Positions 7,854 through 14,710 of a DNA stretch of 29,684 bases are shown here, in pieces. The number at the start of each line of letters is the position of its first letter. Position 1 is the stretch's first letter. The DNA comes from Thermoleophilaceae bacterium (lineage in GTDB: Bacteria; Actinomycetota; Thermoleophilia; Solirubrobacterales; JACPNS01), in assembly GCA_016463365.1 (NCBI GenBank), contig JAEMRJ010000016.1, positions 633-30,316 of the forward strand, in the 5' to 3' direction. A program made the position numbers and the translations under genes. The notes under the pieces were generated by a model. The model had not been told where the DNA came from. It saw only the letters and a list, made by a program, of their open reading frames with translations, and searched no databases.

Positions 7854-10397
7854 GTGAAGCTTCCTGATTTTTATCGTCGCGCAGCCGAGCGGGCAGCGCG
7901 AGTGTCGCTGAAAAGACCGCCGATCGTGATCGCGATCAGCGGTCTGATCGCGGTTTGCGCCGCCCTGCTGGCGGTCAACCTCACGCCCGACACCGGCGTC
8001 GAATCGATCACCGGTACAAGCTCGGACACCTACAAGGCGACTCAGGTCTGGGCCGAGGGCTTCGGCGGCGATCCGATCGTCGTCGTCGCAAAGGGCAAGG
8101 TGACTGAGCTGACGCTCGGCTCGGACCTTGGCGTGATGCTCGGCCTGGAAGGGTGCCTGTCGGGGAAGATCCCCAAGAAGGCACTTTCTGCCCAGCCGAA
8201 AGTCTGCCAGGAGATCGCCGAGCTGAAACCTGCGATCGCCGTGTACGGCCCTGGCACGTTCGTGAACACAGCCGTCATCTCGATCCAGGACACCATCACG
8301 GAGCTCTCGAAACAGGCTCAGGAGCAAGGAAAAGAGGCCGGCGAGGCGGCAGCCGAAGTCGCGCGCCGTTCAGGCAAGGGAGCGCAGGCACAGGAGCGGG
8401 CCCGCAAAGCGGCCGACGACGCGACGCGACTCCAGCTTCTGACCTACGCACTCAAGCTCGGCACGCAGTACAACCTTGGCCCCGGCAGTCAGCCCAGCCT
8501 GAACAATCCAGAGTTCATCGCCCGGCTGATCTTCGACCCGATCATCGGTTCTGACATCCCGAAGGCGCGCTGGTCCTACGTGTTTCCCAGTAAGAACGCC
8601 GCGATCATCCAGGTCCGGCTGCGGCCGGGCCTTACGTCCGACCAGCGCGCGCAGGCAGTTGATCTGGTCCGTCGCGCGACGGCCGAGAACAAGTACGCGC
8701 TGACCAAGGGCCAGTACTTTGTCACCGGCGCCCCGGTCGTGCTCACGGGCGTCGAGGAATCGATCCAGAAAGCGATCGTCGTGCTGCTGATCGCAGCGCT
8801 GCTCGTGATGGCGATCGCGCTGCTGATCGTCTTTCCGGCAGAGCTGCGGCTGCTGCCGCTGATGCTCGCGCTGATGGCTGCCGCGATGACGTACGGCCTG
8901 CTGGCGCTCACCGGCTCGACGATCGGAGTGGGGGCGGTGGCCGTGCTTCCGGTGCTGGTCGGCCTGGCCGTCGACTATGCAATCCAGTTCCACGCCCGCG
9001 CAGATCGCGCCATGCAGTCCGGCGCGAGTCCGCCCGAAGCGGTGATGGCTGCGGCGACCAGCGGCGGCCCGCCGGTGCTCGCGGCCGCGACGGCGACGAT
9101 CGCGGCTCTGCTTGCCCTGATCCTCAGCCCGATTCCGCTGATCCGCGGATTCGGGCTCCTGCTCGTGATCGGCGTCGCGCTCGCGATCGTGATCGTGCTC
9201 AGCGCCGGCTTTGCAACCCTTGGTTGGGCGGGAGGGGCAGCCGCTCGCTCCCGGCGGCGCGAGCCGGCCGAAACCGTCGCCGGCTGGGTCCGCCTGCGCA
9301 AGCTCTTCGCGCGCACGACGGCAGACCCGCGCAAGACAGTGCGGATCGCGCTGGCAGTTGCGCTGGTCGGCTGGGTCGCCGGACTGCTCTCGCCGGTCAC
9401 GACCGACATCCAGCAGCTGGTGCCCGCAAGCCTTGGCGCAGTCAAGGACGCAAAGGAGTTCCAACGCCTGACCGGCACCAGCGGCGAGGTCGCCGTGCTG
9501 GTGCAGTCGGAGGACGTCACCGATCCCAAGGCCGTCAAGTGGATGATCGACTTCCAGAAGGCCGCCCTGGCCGAAGCCGGATACAAAGGCGAGAACCCGA
9601 CCTGCGCCAAGTCCGAGCTGTGCCCTGCGCTCTCCCTCGCGGGGCTCTTCGAGGGCCAGAAGCTCACGCAGGCCAGCATCCGCCGGACACTCGATCAGGT
9701 CGGTGACTTCTCGCGCGGCGCCGTCACGGCCGATCGGACGAAGGCCACGATTGCGTTCGGCCTGCGCGAAGAAGCGCTGAACGACCAGAAGAAGTCGATC
9801 GACGCTCTGCGCTCTCGAATTGACGACAAGCCGCCTCCAGCCGGCACCACAGCAACGGTGGTCGGGCTGAGCGCCCAGGCGGCGGACGCGAGCGGCGCAC
9901 TCAGCAATCCCTTCAGGCGCCTGCTGATCGCGCTCGTCGCGCTCGGGCTCCTGCTGCTTGTCGTCCGCGGAGTGTCAGGCACGTGGCGCAAGGCCTGGGC
10001 ACCCGTGATCTCGGTCGCGGCCGCAGCGGGGATCTCCGCGCTGCTGCTGTTTGTCCTGCGGATCGATCTGAATCCGATGTCCGCCGCGCTCGGCGTGTTC
10101 ATCATTGCGATCGCCGGCGAGTTCACGTTGCTGATCCACATGCAGTACCTGCGTGAACGCGCAGATGCGCCGGGTCTCGAGACGATCGCCGCCTTCCGCA
10201 GGGCCTACAACAACATCGGCCCGGCGGTATTTGCCTCGGGCATAACGGCGATCGCCGGATTCGCCGCGTTGGCGGTCAGCGACATCAACATGTTGCGCGG
10301 ATTCGCGATCGTCGCGGTCGTGGACCTCGCGGTCGCGCTGGCCAGTACCGTGCTGCTGCTTCCAGCGATCACCGCCTGGCTCGCAGACGAGCAATGA
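7854..10397 (+). CDS. MMPL/RND family transporter (HpnN-like)
   Basis: An 847-residue polytopic membrane protein with the classic duplicated RND layout: TM1 at about 23-42, a periplasmic loop, a TM2-6 block (about 300-470), TM7 at about 498-515, a second loop and a TM8-12 block (about 680-845). The first repeat holds the MMPL hallmark GLAVDYAIQ (about 369-377). The second repeat has GEFTLLIH in the equivalent place, Asp-Tyr becoming Glu-Phe. Length and layout match hopanoid-associated HpnN and MmpL-type lipid exporters, which use the proton gradient to move lipids. Start GTG at 7854 lacks a clear Shine-Dalgarno. It lies 37 bases after the last mce gene and overlaps the next gene by ATGA, so it probably works with the Mce system on the same lipid flux; the substrate is unknown. 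Confidence 0.87.
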   Translation: MKLPDFYRRAAERAARVSLKRPPIVIAISGLIAVCAALLAVNLTPDTGVESITGTSSDTYKATQVWAEGFGGDPIVVVAKGKVTELTLGSDLGVMLGLEGCLSGKIPKKALSAQPKVCQEIAELKPAIAVYGPGTFVNTAVISIQDTITELSKQAQEQGKEAGEAAAEVARRSGKGAQAQERARKAADDATRLQLLTYALKLGTQYNLGPGSQPSLNNPEFIARLIFDPIIGSDIPKARWSYVFPSKNAAIIQVRLRPGLTSDQRAQAVDLVRRATAENKYALTKGQYFVTGAPVVLTGVEESIQKAIVVLLIAALLVMAIALLIVFPAELRLLPLMLALMAAAMTYGLLALTGSTIGVGAVAVLPVLVGLAVDYAIQFHARADRAMQSGASPPEAVMAAATSGGPPVLAAATATIAALLALILSPIPLIRGFGLLLVIGVALAIVIVLSAGFATLGWAGGAAARSRRREPAETVAGWVRLRKLFARTTADPRKTVRIALAVALVGWVAGLLSPVTTDIQQLVPASLGAVKDAKEFQRLTGTSGEVAVLVQSEDVTDPKAVKWMIDFQKAALAEAGYKGENPTCAKSELCPALSLAGLFEGQKLTQASIRRTLDQVGDFSRGAVTADRTKATIAFGLREEALNDQKKSIDALRSRIDDKPPPAGTTATVVGLSAQAADASGALSNPFRRLLIALVALGLLLLVVRGVSGTWRKAWAPVISVAAAAGISALLLFVLRIDLNPMSAALGVFIIAIAGEFTLLIHMQYLRERADAPGLETIAAFRRAYNNIGPAVFASGITAIAGFAALAVSDINMLRGFAIVAVVDLAVALASTVLLLPAITAWLADEQ

Positions 10398-10996
10398 CGA
10401 CGTTCTGGAAGGTCTTCGTTGCGCTGCTGGCGATCGGAATTGTCGTTTCGATGGCGATGCTCTTCGCGGGATCGCAACCCGTCGGGTCCGAGAATCTCGT
10501 CGGCAAACCGCTGCCGGACTTTGCAGCACCGCTCGCCTCCGGCAGCTCAGACGCCGACGCAAACATCTATACCGAAGCCCAGGCTGAAGTCGCCGGATCA
10601 ACCGCAGCCTGCGCAGTTGAGGTGCCGGGCGCATTCAACTCATGCCGCGATCTCAGCGGCAGGTCGATCGTCATGTTCTGGAACTCAACCAAGAGCGAGT
10701 GCGTCGGGGAGGTTGATGAGCTCAACGACTACGCCAGGTCCAGTCCCGATGTGAACGTGGTCGCCGTTGCTTTCGATCAGAGCGTGGAGAGCGCGCGAGC
10801 GTTCGTGGACACAAAGGACTGGAGTCTGCCTGTCGCGATCGACGCCGACGGCGCAGTTGCCGGGCTGTACGCGGTGGCAGGTTGTCCGAGCACGTTCTTC
10901 GTGCGTGACGGGCAGGTGACCGGAGTTAAGCTCGGTGCGCTCTCGTCGGCGCAGCTGGATGCTGGCCTGGCCAAGGAAGCCGGCGCGACCAACTGA
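10394..10996 (+). CDS. Membrane-anchored thioredoxin-fold (TlpA/redoxin-like) protein with degenerate CXXC
   Basis: A 200-residue protein with an N-terminal signal anchor (about 5-25) and an extracytoplasmic TlpA/AhpC-TSA-like domain. Landmarks are LVGKPLPDFAAP, the core strand IVMFWNSTKSEC (about 92-103), a VVAVAFDQS strand and the cis-Pro loop GCPSTFFV (163-170). In TlpA/ResA relatives the core reads FW-x-x-WCxxC. Here Lys100 sits where the nucleophilic Cys should be and only Cys103 remains. Extra cysteines are C73 and C84 (in an insertion) and C164 just before the cis-proline. A normal dithiol oxidoreductase mechanism is therefore unlikely; it could use another cysteine pair or be a binding protein. 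The ATGA overlap with the MMPL gene implies coupled synthesis. Confidence 0.75.
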   Translation: MTTFWKVFVALLAIGIVVSMAMLFAGSQPVGSENLVGKPLPDFAAPLASGSSDADANIYTEAQAEVAGSTAACAVEVPGAFNSCRDLSGRSIVMFWNSTKSECVGEVDELNDYARSSPDVNVVAVAFDQSVESARAFVDTKDWSLPVAIDADGAVAGLYAVAGCPSTFFVRDGQVTGVKLGALSSAQLDAGLAKEAGATN

Positions 10997-11485
10997 ATGG
11001 GCAAGCGATCACGACAACGAAGCGCGCAGCAGGCGCCGCCGAGCGACCCGCAGTCGCGCAAACAGCGGCTGCGCGAGCGCGCGGACGCCGCCAGCCGGGT
11101 CGCGGAGAAGCAGATCAAGGCGCGACCAAAGGCGCCGTGGGATCCCTTTCCGCTGACCGAACTGGCGATTTTTGCCGGCATCGTGCTGCTTGTGGTCGGG
11201 GTCATCATCGAAGGCGCGACGGGCACGGGGTTGATCGTCTCGGGAGTTGTGCTCGCCTGCATCGGCGGCCTCGAAACTGTGATGCGCGAGCACTTCGGTG
11301 GCTACCGATCGCACGCCGGGACGATCGCGGGGATCCTCGGCGCCGCGACGTTGATGCTCACCTCGGTGGTGCTCAAACTGCCTCCGGCGGTCTCCGCCGC
11401 AGCTGGAATCGCAGTCTTCGGACTGCTCTTCACGACGCTGCGCTCGTCATTCATCCGCAAGTCCGGCGGACGCGGCGTGCTGTGA
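10997..11485 (+). CDS. Hypothetical four-TM membrane protein
   Basis: A 162-residue protein whose ATG directly abuts the preceding TGA, so it belongs to the same operon. The first 50 residues are strongly basic, probably helical and cytoplasmic (many Arg/Lys/Gln). Four hydrophobic segments follow at about 57-76, 78-96, 108-128 and 131-148. AAGGAAG at about 10974-10980 is the nearest Shine-Dalgarno-like sequence but is rather far from the start. I do not recognise the family. As the tail of the mce-MMPL operon it may be an accessory membrane component, but nothing in the sequence proves this. Confidence 0.7.
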   Translation: MGKRSRQRSAQQAPPSDPQSRKQRLRERADAASRVAEKQIKARPKAPWDPFPLTELAIFAGIVLLVVGVIIEGATGTGLIVSGVVLACIGGLETVMREHFGGYRSHAGTIAGILGAATLMLTSVVLKLPPAVSAAAGIAVFGLLFTTLRSSFIRKSGGRGVL

Positions 11486-11509
11486 CTCGGATCGAGTGCT
11501 AGCTAAGAT
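11482..11509 (+). promoter_or_regulatory. Putative promoter for the 137-residue-class membrane gene
   Basis: GTGACT (11482-11487, four of six matches to TTGACA) and TAAGAT (11504-11509, fits TANNNT) are 16 bases apart. The element starts at the end of the preceding gene and would give a leader of about 50 bases carrying the AGGGGA ribosome site. Pattern match only. Confidence 0.35.
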
Positions 11510-11566
11510 CTGCCGCAGTTACGTTGGACTGTGTGTCTACAAGGGCTTTAGGGGAATTTGAACAGA

Positions 11567-11971
11567 ATGGCTGATGGGCAAGTAGTGGGCGGAAGGCCGC
11601 CAGAGATCAAGTCCGGTCGCATGCGCGCCGGCGGCCTCGGCATGTTCGTGATCGGAATGCTCATGTGGGTCGGCGTGCCCGGCGCGTGGCTCTACATCGG
11701 CTCGATGGTGAAAGCCGAGACCAACTCGCTCGGAATCGCCCTCGTGGTCATGGGTGTCGGCGCACTCGCAACGATCGTCGGCCTGGTCAAAGTGCTCGGG
11801 AACCTCAACCGCAGCTGGCTCGAGGAGTACGAAGAGCTCAACGACCGCAAGCCCCAGCGCAGCCCACTCGAGCCGGTCCTCGTGATCAGCGCGTTCCTCG
11901 CGCTGGCCGTTTTCGGACTCTGGTTCGCATTCTTCGCCGGTGCCGGCGGCCCTGTCGCCGCCCCGCAGTAG
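11567..11971 (+). CDS. Hypothetical three-TM membrane protein
   Basis: A 134-residue protein from the ATG at 11567. A TTG at 11558 would add three residues, but the AGGGGA ribosome site (11550-11555) is only 2 bases from that TTG and 11 from the ATG, so the ATG is preferred. The N-terminus is polar, followed by hydrophobic segments at about 25-45, 52-74 and 102-124, with a charged loop (EEYEELNDRKPQR) before the third. The 81-base gap upstream holds a plausible promoter, so the gene can be transcribed apart from the mce operon. I do not recognise a family. It converges on the VOC gene with only nine bases between stop codons. Confidence 0.7.
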   Translation: MADGQVVGGRPPEIKSGRMRAGGLGMFVIGMLMWVGVPGAWLYIGSMVKAETNSLGIALVVMGVGALATIVGLVKVLGNLNRSWLEEYEELNDRKPQRSPLEPVLVISAFLALAVFGLWFAFFAGAGGPVAAPQ

Positions 11972-11985
11972 CGCCGCGCGTTACT
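11967..11985. terminator. Short bidirectional hairpin at convergent junction
   Basis: AGTAGCGC, loop CGC, GCGTTACT forms an 8-bp stem with one G-T wobble. It covers the TAG of the plus-strand gene and the TAA of the minus-strand gene. There is no T-tract on either side, so termination efficiency is uncertain. Confidence 0.4.
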
Positions 11986-12466
11986 CGATGACGATTCCGG
12001 GACCGTCGGTGGCGATCTCGAGAATGTTGCCGTCCGGGTCGCGGAAGTAGATCGAGCTGTAATAGGTGCGGTTGATCGGCTCGGTGGCCTGCACGCCGTG
12101 GGCGTTCAGGTGCTCGTGCCAGGCGCTGAGCTCGTCGAGCGAGCCCGCGCGCAGCGCAAAGTGGTGCACGACGCCGACGCCGATCGCGCCCTGCTCCATG
12201 TTTGCGTACTCCATGAACGTCACGATCGAGCCGGGCGTGGCCTCGCTGTCGCCGAAGTAGAAGTGACGGGCGCCGGGATCGTCCTCGTTGGTCGTGCGCT
12301 TGATCAGCGTCAGACCCAGCAGGTCGCGGTAGAAACTGACCGTGCGCTCGAGGTTTGAGCAGATCGCGGTCACGTGGTGAATTCCGCGCAGCGCGAGCTT
12401 CTGAGGCTCGGTGGCCGGCTCGGGCGCGGATTCGGCGTCCGTGGTGACTGTGGGCTCGTCGTTCAC
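11981..12466 (-). CDS. VOC (glyoxalase/dioxygenase) family protein, single-domain
   Basis: A 161-residue protein with an acidic, disordered first 25 residues and then one vicinal-oxygen-chelate domain: LRGIHHVTAIC (about 27-37), FYRDLLGLTLIKRT, DDPGARHFYFGD, VHHFALRAG, and the closing YFRDPDGNILEIA. The His of the first strand, the His of VHHFAL and the Glu of ILEIA are the usual metal ligands. The DDPG..HFYFGD wording resembles ring-cleaving dioxygenases of the MhqO/LinE type, but those have two such domains (about 310 residues); this has one and would need to dimerise. Start GTG at 12466 has no Shine-Dalgarno; TAGGCT lies 7 bases upstream, suggesting a leaderless mRNA. The substrate is unknown. 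Confidence 0.8.
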   Translation of the reverse strand: MNDEPTVTTDAESAPEPATEPQKLALRGIHHVTAICSNLERTVSFYRDLLGLTLIKRTTNEDDPGARHFYFGDSEATPGSIVTFMEYANMEQGAIGVGVVHHFALRAGSLDELSAWHEHLNAHGVQATEPINRTYYSSIYFRDPDGNILEIATDGPGIVIE

Positions 12467-12473
12467 GGGGGAG

Positions 12474-12479
12474 AGCCTA
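12474..12479 (-). promoter_or_regulatory. Putative -10 element for leaderless VOC mRNA
   Basis: TAGGCT on the minus strand is 7 bases upstream of GTG 12466, the spacing expected if transcription starts at or next to the start codon. It lies directly after the mihF terminator hairpin. No -35 box was recognised. Confidence 0.42.
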
Positions 12480-12480
12480 A

Positions 12481-12510
12481 CCGGGCGGACGCGCTGGAGC
12501 GCCCGCCCGG
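12481..12510 (-). terminator. Strong hairpin after mihF
   Basis: CCGGGCGG/CCGCCCGG (8 bp) plus inner GCGCT/AGCGC (5 bp) form a 13-bp GC stem with a two-base bulge. It begins 17 bases after the mihF stop. On the minus strand it is followed by TTAGGCTCT, a weak T-rich tail. Confidence 0.6.
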
Positions 12511-12526
12511 AGGCATGAGGGTGGGT

Positions 12527-12910
12527 TCAGGCCGCGGCGCGGTAGACGACGGACGCAGCGAGGTCTGGTGCGGGGCGGCCGGCGCTGAGCACCGCCGCCA
12601 TCGCGGAGCGCTGACGCTCGGTCAGGGAACGGATCGTCTTGGTTTCGTTGAGACCGATCGAGTCCATGAACTTGGCGCAACGGGTGCTGCCCCAGCGCTT
12701 CTGGCTTGTCAGAAGCTCGTAGAGCTCCATTCCGGCGATTTCGTCAGACGGGTCGAGCAGGACGTCGGCGACGGCCACATCGCCCCTGGCGATGCAGCGC
12801 TTGAGTTCCGCGCGGGCAAGGCGGATGCGGTTGGCCTGCTCCAGCGCCCGCATGTTCTGGCGTCCGGCCGGTGCGTCGCTGGTGGTAGGGACTGAGCTTT
12901 GATTGTTCAC
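12527..12910 (-). CDS. mihF: Actinobacterial integration host factor (mIHF type)
   Basis: A 127-residue nucleoid-associated DNA-binding protein. The core RAELKRCIARGDVAVADVL (about 34-52) and the helix-two-turn-helix part CAKFMDSIGLNETKTIRSL (about 79-97), followed by TERQRSAM, match the actinobacterial IHF of mycobacteria and Streptomyces, which bends DNA and shapes the nucleoid. Those proteins are about 105 residues; this one has a longer polar N-terminus and a 15-20-residue C-terminal tail. The GTG at 12910 is chosen because GGGAGG (12921-12926) lies 10 bases upstream; a longer frame to 12976 has no such support. A 483-base gene-free region lies upstream and a strong terminator downstream. 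The usual GVGK turn reads RWGSTR here, a divergence at the DNA-contact loop. Confidence 0.85.
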   Translation of the reverse strand: MNNQSSVPTTSDAPAGRQNMRALEQANRIRLARAELKRCIARGDVAVADVLLDPSDEIAGMELYELLTSQKRWGSTRCAKFMDSIGLNETKTIRSLTERQRSAMAAVLSAGRPAPDLAASVVYRAAA

Positions 12911-13154
12911 TTGATTCGTACCTCCCGAGTACGAGGAAATTGACTGGTCACACGCTTCACAGCAGATTGCTTTCACGGCGCAGGAAAGCCTTTACCGTCC
13001 GAGGACGCACGGATTCGTCCGGCTCCCCGCCGGCTTGATCGCGCATCTCGATGAATGGTCCCCATGGCAGATCCGAGAGACCGTGTCAGCGATCTGAACC
13101 TTACGATGGAATGTTGCATTTTTGTGACAGGCGTGTTTTTAAATCCCGCTCAGA

Positions 13155-13172
13155 GCGAACATTTTCGTTCGC
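13155..13172. promoter_or_regulatory. Perfect palindrome, operator-like
   Basis: GCGAAC, spacer ATTTTC, GTTCGC: perfect 6-bp half-sites around an AT-rich core, typical of a dimeric repressor site. It lies about 52 bases upstream of the putative mihF -10. It is not a canonical actinobacterial LexA box, which has four bases between GAAC and GTTC. The binding protein is unknown. Confidence 0.4.
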
Positions 13173-13243
13173 AAATGGCTTGTGAAAATCTGGACAAAGT
13201 GATTCCGTCCGATGGCGTGTTCATTCGCACAAGGGTGGGGGCG

Positions 13244-13263
13244 AAGTGACTATTGAGTCACTT
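13244..13263. repeat. Perfect 8-bp inverted repeat
   Basis: AAGTGACT, loop ATTG, AGTCACTT. It could be a stem-loop in a transcript or an operator. It is not next to any stop codon, so it is not an obvious terminator. Confidence 0.45.
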
Positions 13264-13348
13264 GGCTGTCTGGCCAGCCGGGGTTAGGTAGTCGGGGGTA
13301 GGGGCAGAGGATCGGCCGTGGTGATGCGCGCTGTCCAAGCCAGATTTG

Positions 13349-13383
13349 CTCCACGGTCCCGTCTTCCAGACGGGGGCATGGAG
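13349..13383 (-). terminator. Two-part hairpin after the oxoamine synthase gene
   Basis: Outer arms CTCCA/TGGAG and inner arms CCCGTCT/AGACGGG enclose a TCC loop, with a 4x4 internal loop between the helices. It starts 10 bases past the stop codon of the minus-strand gene ending at 13394. There is no T-tract, so the factor-independent status is uncertain. Confidence 0.5.
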
Positions 13384-13393
13384 GATTTTCGGC

Positions 13394-14707
13394 TCAGGTA
13401 AGCGGGCCTGCCTGGTCGGCGGAATCGCGCGTCATAGCCGGGTGCTGTTTGGCAACGGCCAGGATCTTCTCGATCGCCCGGTCCAGGTGCTCCCGCTCGT
13501 GAGTGGCCATCACACTGGTGCGCAGCAGAGCGCCGCCGCGCGGAACCGCCGGATACATCGCGACATTCGCGTAGAGCCCCATGTCGTAGAGCTCCTTCCA
13601 GACAACCGCAGCTTCCCAGTCCTCGCCCACGACGATCGGGACGATCGGGGTGAAGGGCTTGATGCCGTAGCGCTCACCCAGCTCTGCGCCGGGGTCTGCC
13701 ACGCGGATGCCCGCCTCGTTCAAGGTGTTCCAGAGGTACTCCGCGTTTGCAAGCGTCCGCGCCATCAGCGCCCTGCCCTCGTCGGTCCTGGCGATCTTCA
13801 CCGCCGCAAGCGCCGCGCCGACGGCGGCCGGCACTGCGCTCGCCGTGAACAGGAACGACCGGGCGTGCAGCCTCAGGAAGTCAACGATGTCGGCATCAGC
13901 AGCGATGAACCCGCCGCAACTGGCCAAAGACTTCGAGAACGTCCCCATACGAAGGTCAACCAGATCCTCGATGCCAAGCAGTTCGCTGGCGCCAACCCCG
14001 CGAGTACCCAGAACCCCGACGCCATGCGCCTCGTCAACCATCAATCGGGCGCCATAAGCCTTCGTGAGCTCGGCGACGCGCGGCAGATCGGCAATGTCGC
14101 CCTCCATCGAGTAGACGCCGTCCACGACCACAAGGACACCGCCGCCGTCAGTCTGGGCGCGGTCCAGCATCGTCTCAAGCTTGTCCAGTCGCCCGTGACG
14201 AAAAGGGCGCACCTTGGCGCCTGAAAGGGCGATTCCGTCCAGCAGCGATGCGTGGTCGCCCGCGTCGCAGATCACGGTGTCTCCGTGCTGCAGAAGTGAA
14301 CTGAGCACGCCAAGATTCGCCTGGTAACCGGTCGTGAAGACGACGGCGTCGCCAGCCCCGTACCACTCGGCGATCTCGCGTTCGAGCTCGGTGTGGATGT
14401 CGATTGTGCCGTTCAGCAGGCGCGACCCGGTCAGCGCTGTGCCGTACTTCTCAAGGGCGTCGCGCGCGCCCTGCACCACCCGCTCGTCGCCGGTCAGGCC
14501 GAGGTAGTTGTTGGAGCCGAGCATCACCCGCTCTTTGCCCTCCATCTGCACGATCGGGCCGGCGGGGCCTTCGAGCAACCGGAAGAAGGGCAGCATGTCG
14601 TGTTCGCGCGCGGCGGCGATGATCTCGGCGCGCTCGTGCTTGCGAGCGCGCTCGAAGAGGTCTGTCGCCGGCCCGCTGTGGGCAGCTTGTGTACTTGTAG
14701 AGTCCAC
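13394..14707 (-). CDS. Alpha-oxoamine synthase, serine palmitoyltransferase-like
   Basis: A 437-residue PLP enzyme of aminotransferase fold-type I. Landmarks: GSNNYLGL (64-71), TGSRLLNGT (93-101), the stacking-His region DAGDH (148-152), DEAHGVG (225-231) and the PLP-binding Lys259 in GTFSKSLAS. Alpha-oxoamine synthases condense an amino acid with an acyl thioester and release CO2. BioF, KBL and ALAS differ in the segment where this protein reads GSRLLNGTIDIH; that wording and the GTFSKSLASCGGFIA motif recall bacterial serine palmitoyltransferases, which make 3-ketosphinganine. Start GTG 14707 is chosen because the frame upstream runs antisense through the divergent gene. TAGGAT lies 10 bases before it and no good Shine-Dalgarno is seen. 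KBL or BioF activity remains possible. Confidence 0.85.
   Translation of the reverse strand: MDSTSTQAAHSGPATDLFERARKHERAEIIAAAREHDMLPFFRLLEGPAGPIVQMEGKERVMLGSNNYLGLTGDERVVQGARDALEKYGTALTGSRLLNGTIDIHTELEREIAEWYGAGDAVVFTTGYQANLGVLSSLLQHGDTVICDAGDHASLLDGIALSGAKVRPFRHGRLDKLETMLDRAQTDGGGVLVVVDGVYSMEGDIADLPRVAELTKAYGARLMVDEAHGVGVLGTRGVGASELLGIEDLVDLRMGTFSKSLASCGGFIAADADIVDFLRLHARSFLFTASAVPAAVGAALAAVKIARTDEGRALMARTLANAEYLWNTLNEAGIRVADPGAELGERYGIKPFTPIVPIVVGEDWEAAVVWKELYDMGLYANVAMYPAVPRGGALLRTSVMATHEREHLDRAIEKILAVAKQHPAMTRDSADQAGPLT
14698..14703 (+). promoter_or_regulatory. Putative -10 for leaderless acyltransferase mRNA
   Basis: TAGAGT ends 7 bases before GTG 14711 and there is no Shine-Dalgarno, so a leaderless transcript is likely. 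The hexamer lies within the first codons of the divergent oxoamine synthase gene. No clear -35 was found. Confidence 0.42.
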
Positions 14708-14710
14708 CGC

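Larger units (their letters stand above)
12911..13393. other. 483-base gene-free region upstream of mihF
   Basis: No convincing gene is present. The part from about 13098 to 13235 is visibly AT-richer than the surroundings. It holds a perfect GCGAAC-N6-GTTCGC palindrome (13155-13172), a near-direct repeat TTCGTTCGCA (13164-13173) / TTCATTCGCA (13220-13229), a perfect 8-bp stem-loop (13244-13263), a G-rich run (13280-13310) and the terminator hairpin of the gene beyond it (13349-13383). TAAGGT at 13098-13103 (minus) is a possible -10 for mihF, which would give a leader of about 180 bases. The region probably carries mihF control elements and possibly a small RNA. Confidence 0.5.

Noticed and set aside
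8370..9464. 364-residue minus-strand frame inside the MMPL gene
   Set aside because: It is an Arg/His/Asp-rich high-GC shadow of a clear transporter gene, with no start signal or motif.
13157..13170. SOS (LexA) box GAAC...GTTC
   Set aside because: The actinobacterial LexA box has four bases between the half-sites; here there are six, and the neighbouring genes are not SOS genes.
13055..13249. 64-codon plus-strand frame in the gene-free region
   Set aside because: It has no Shine-Dalgarno, no family resemblance and crosses the palindrome and stem-loop; the composition looks non-coding.
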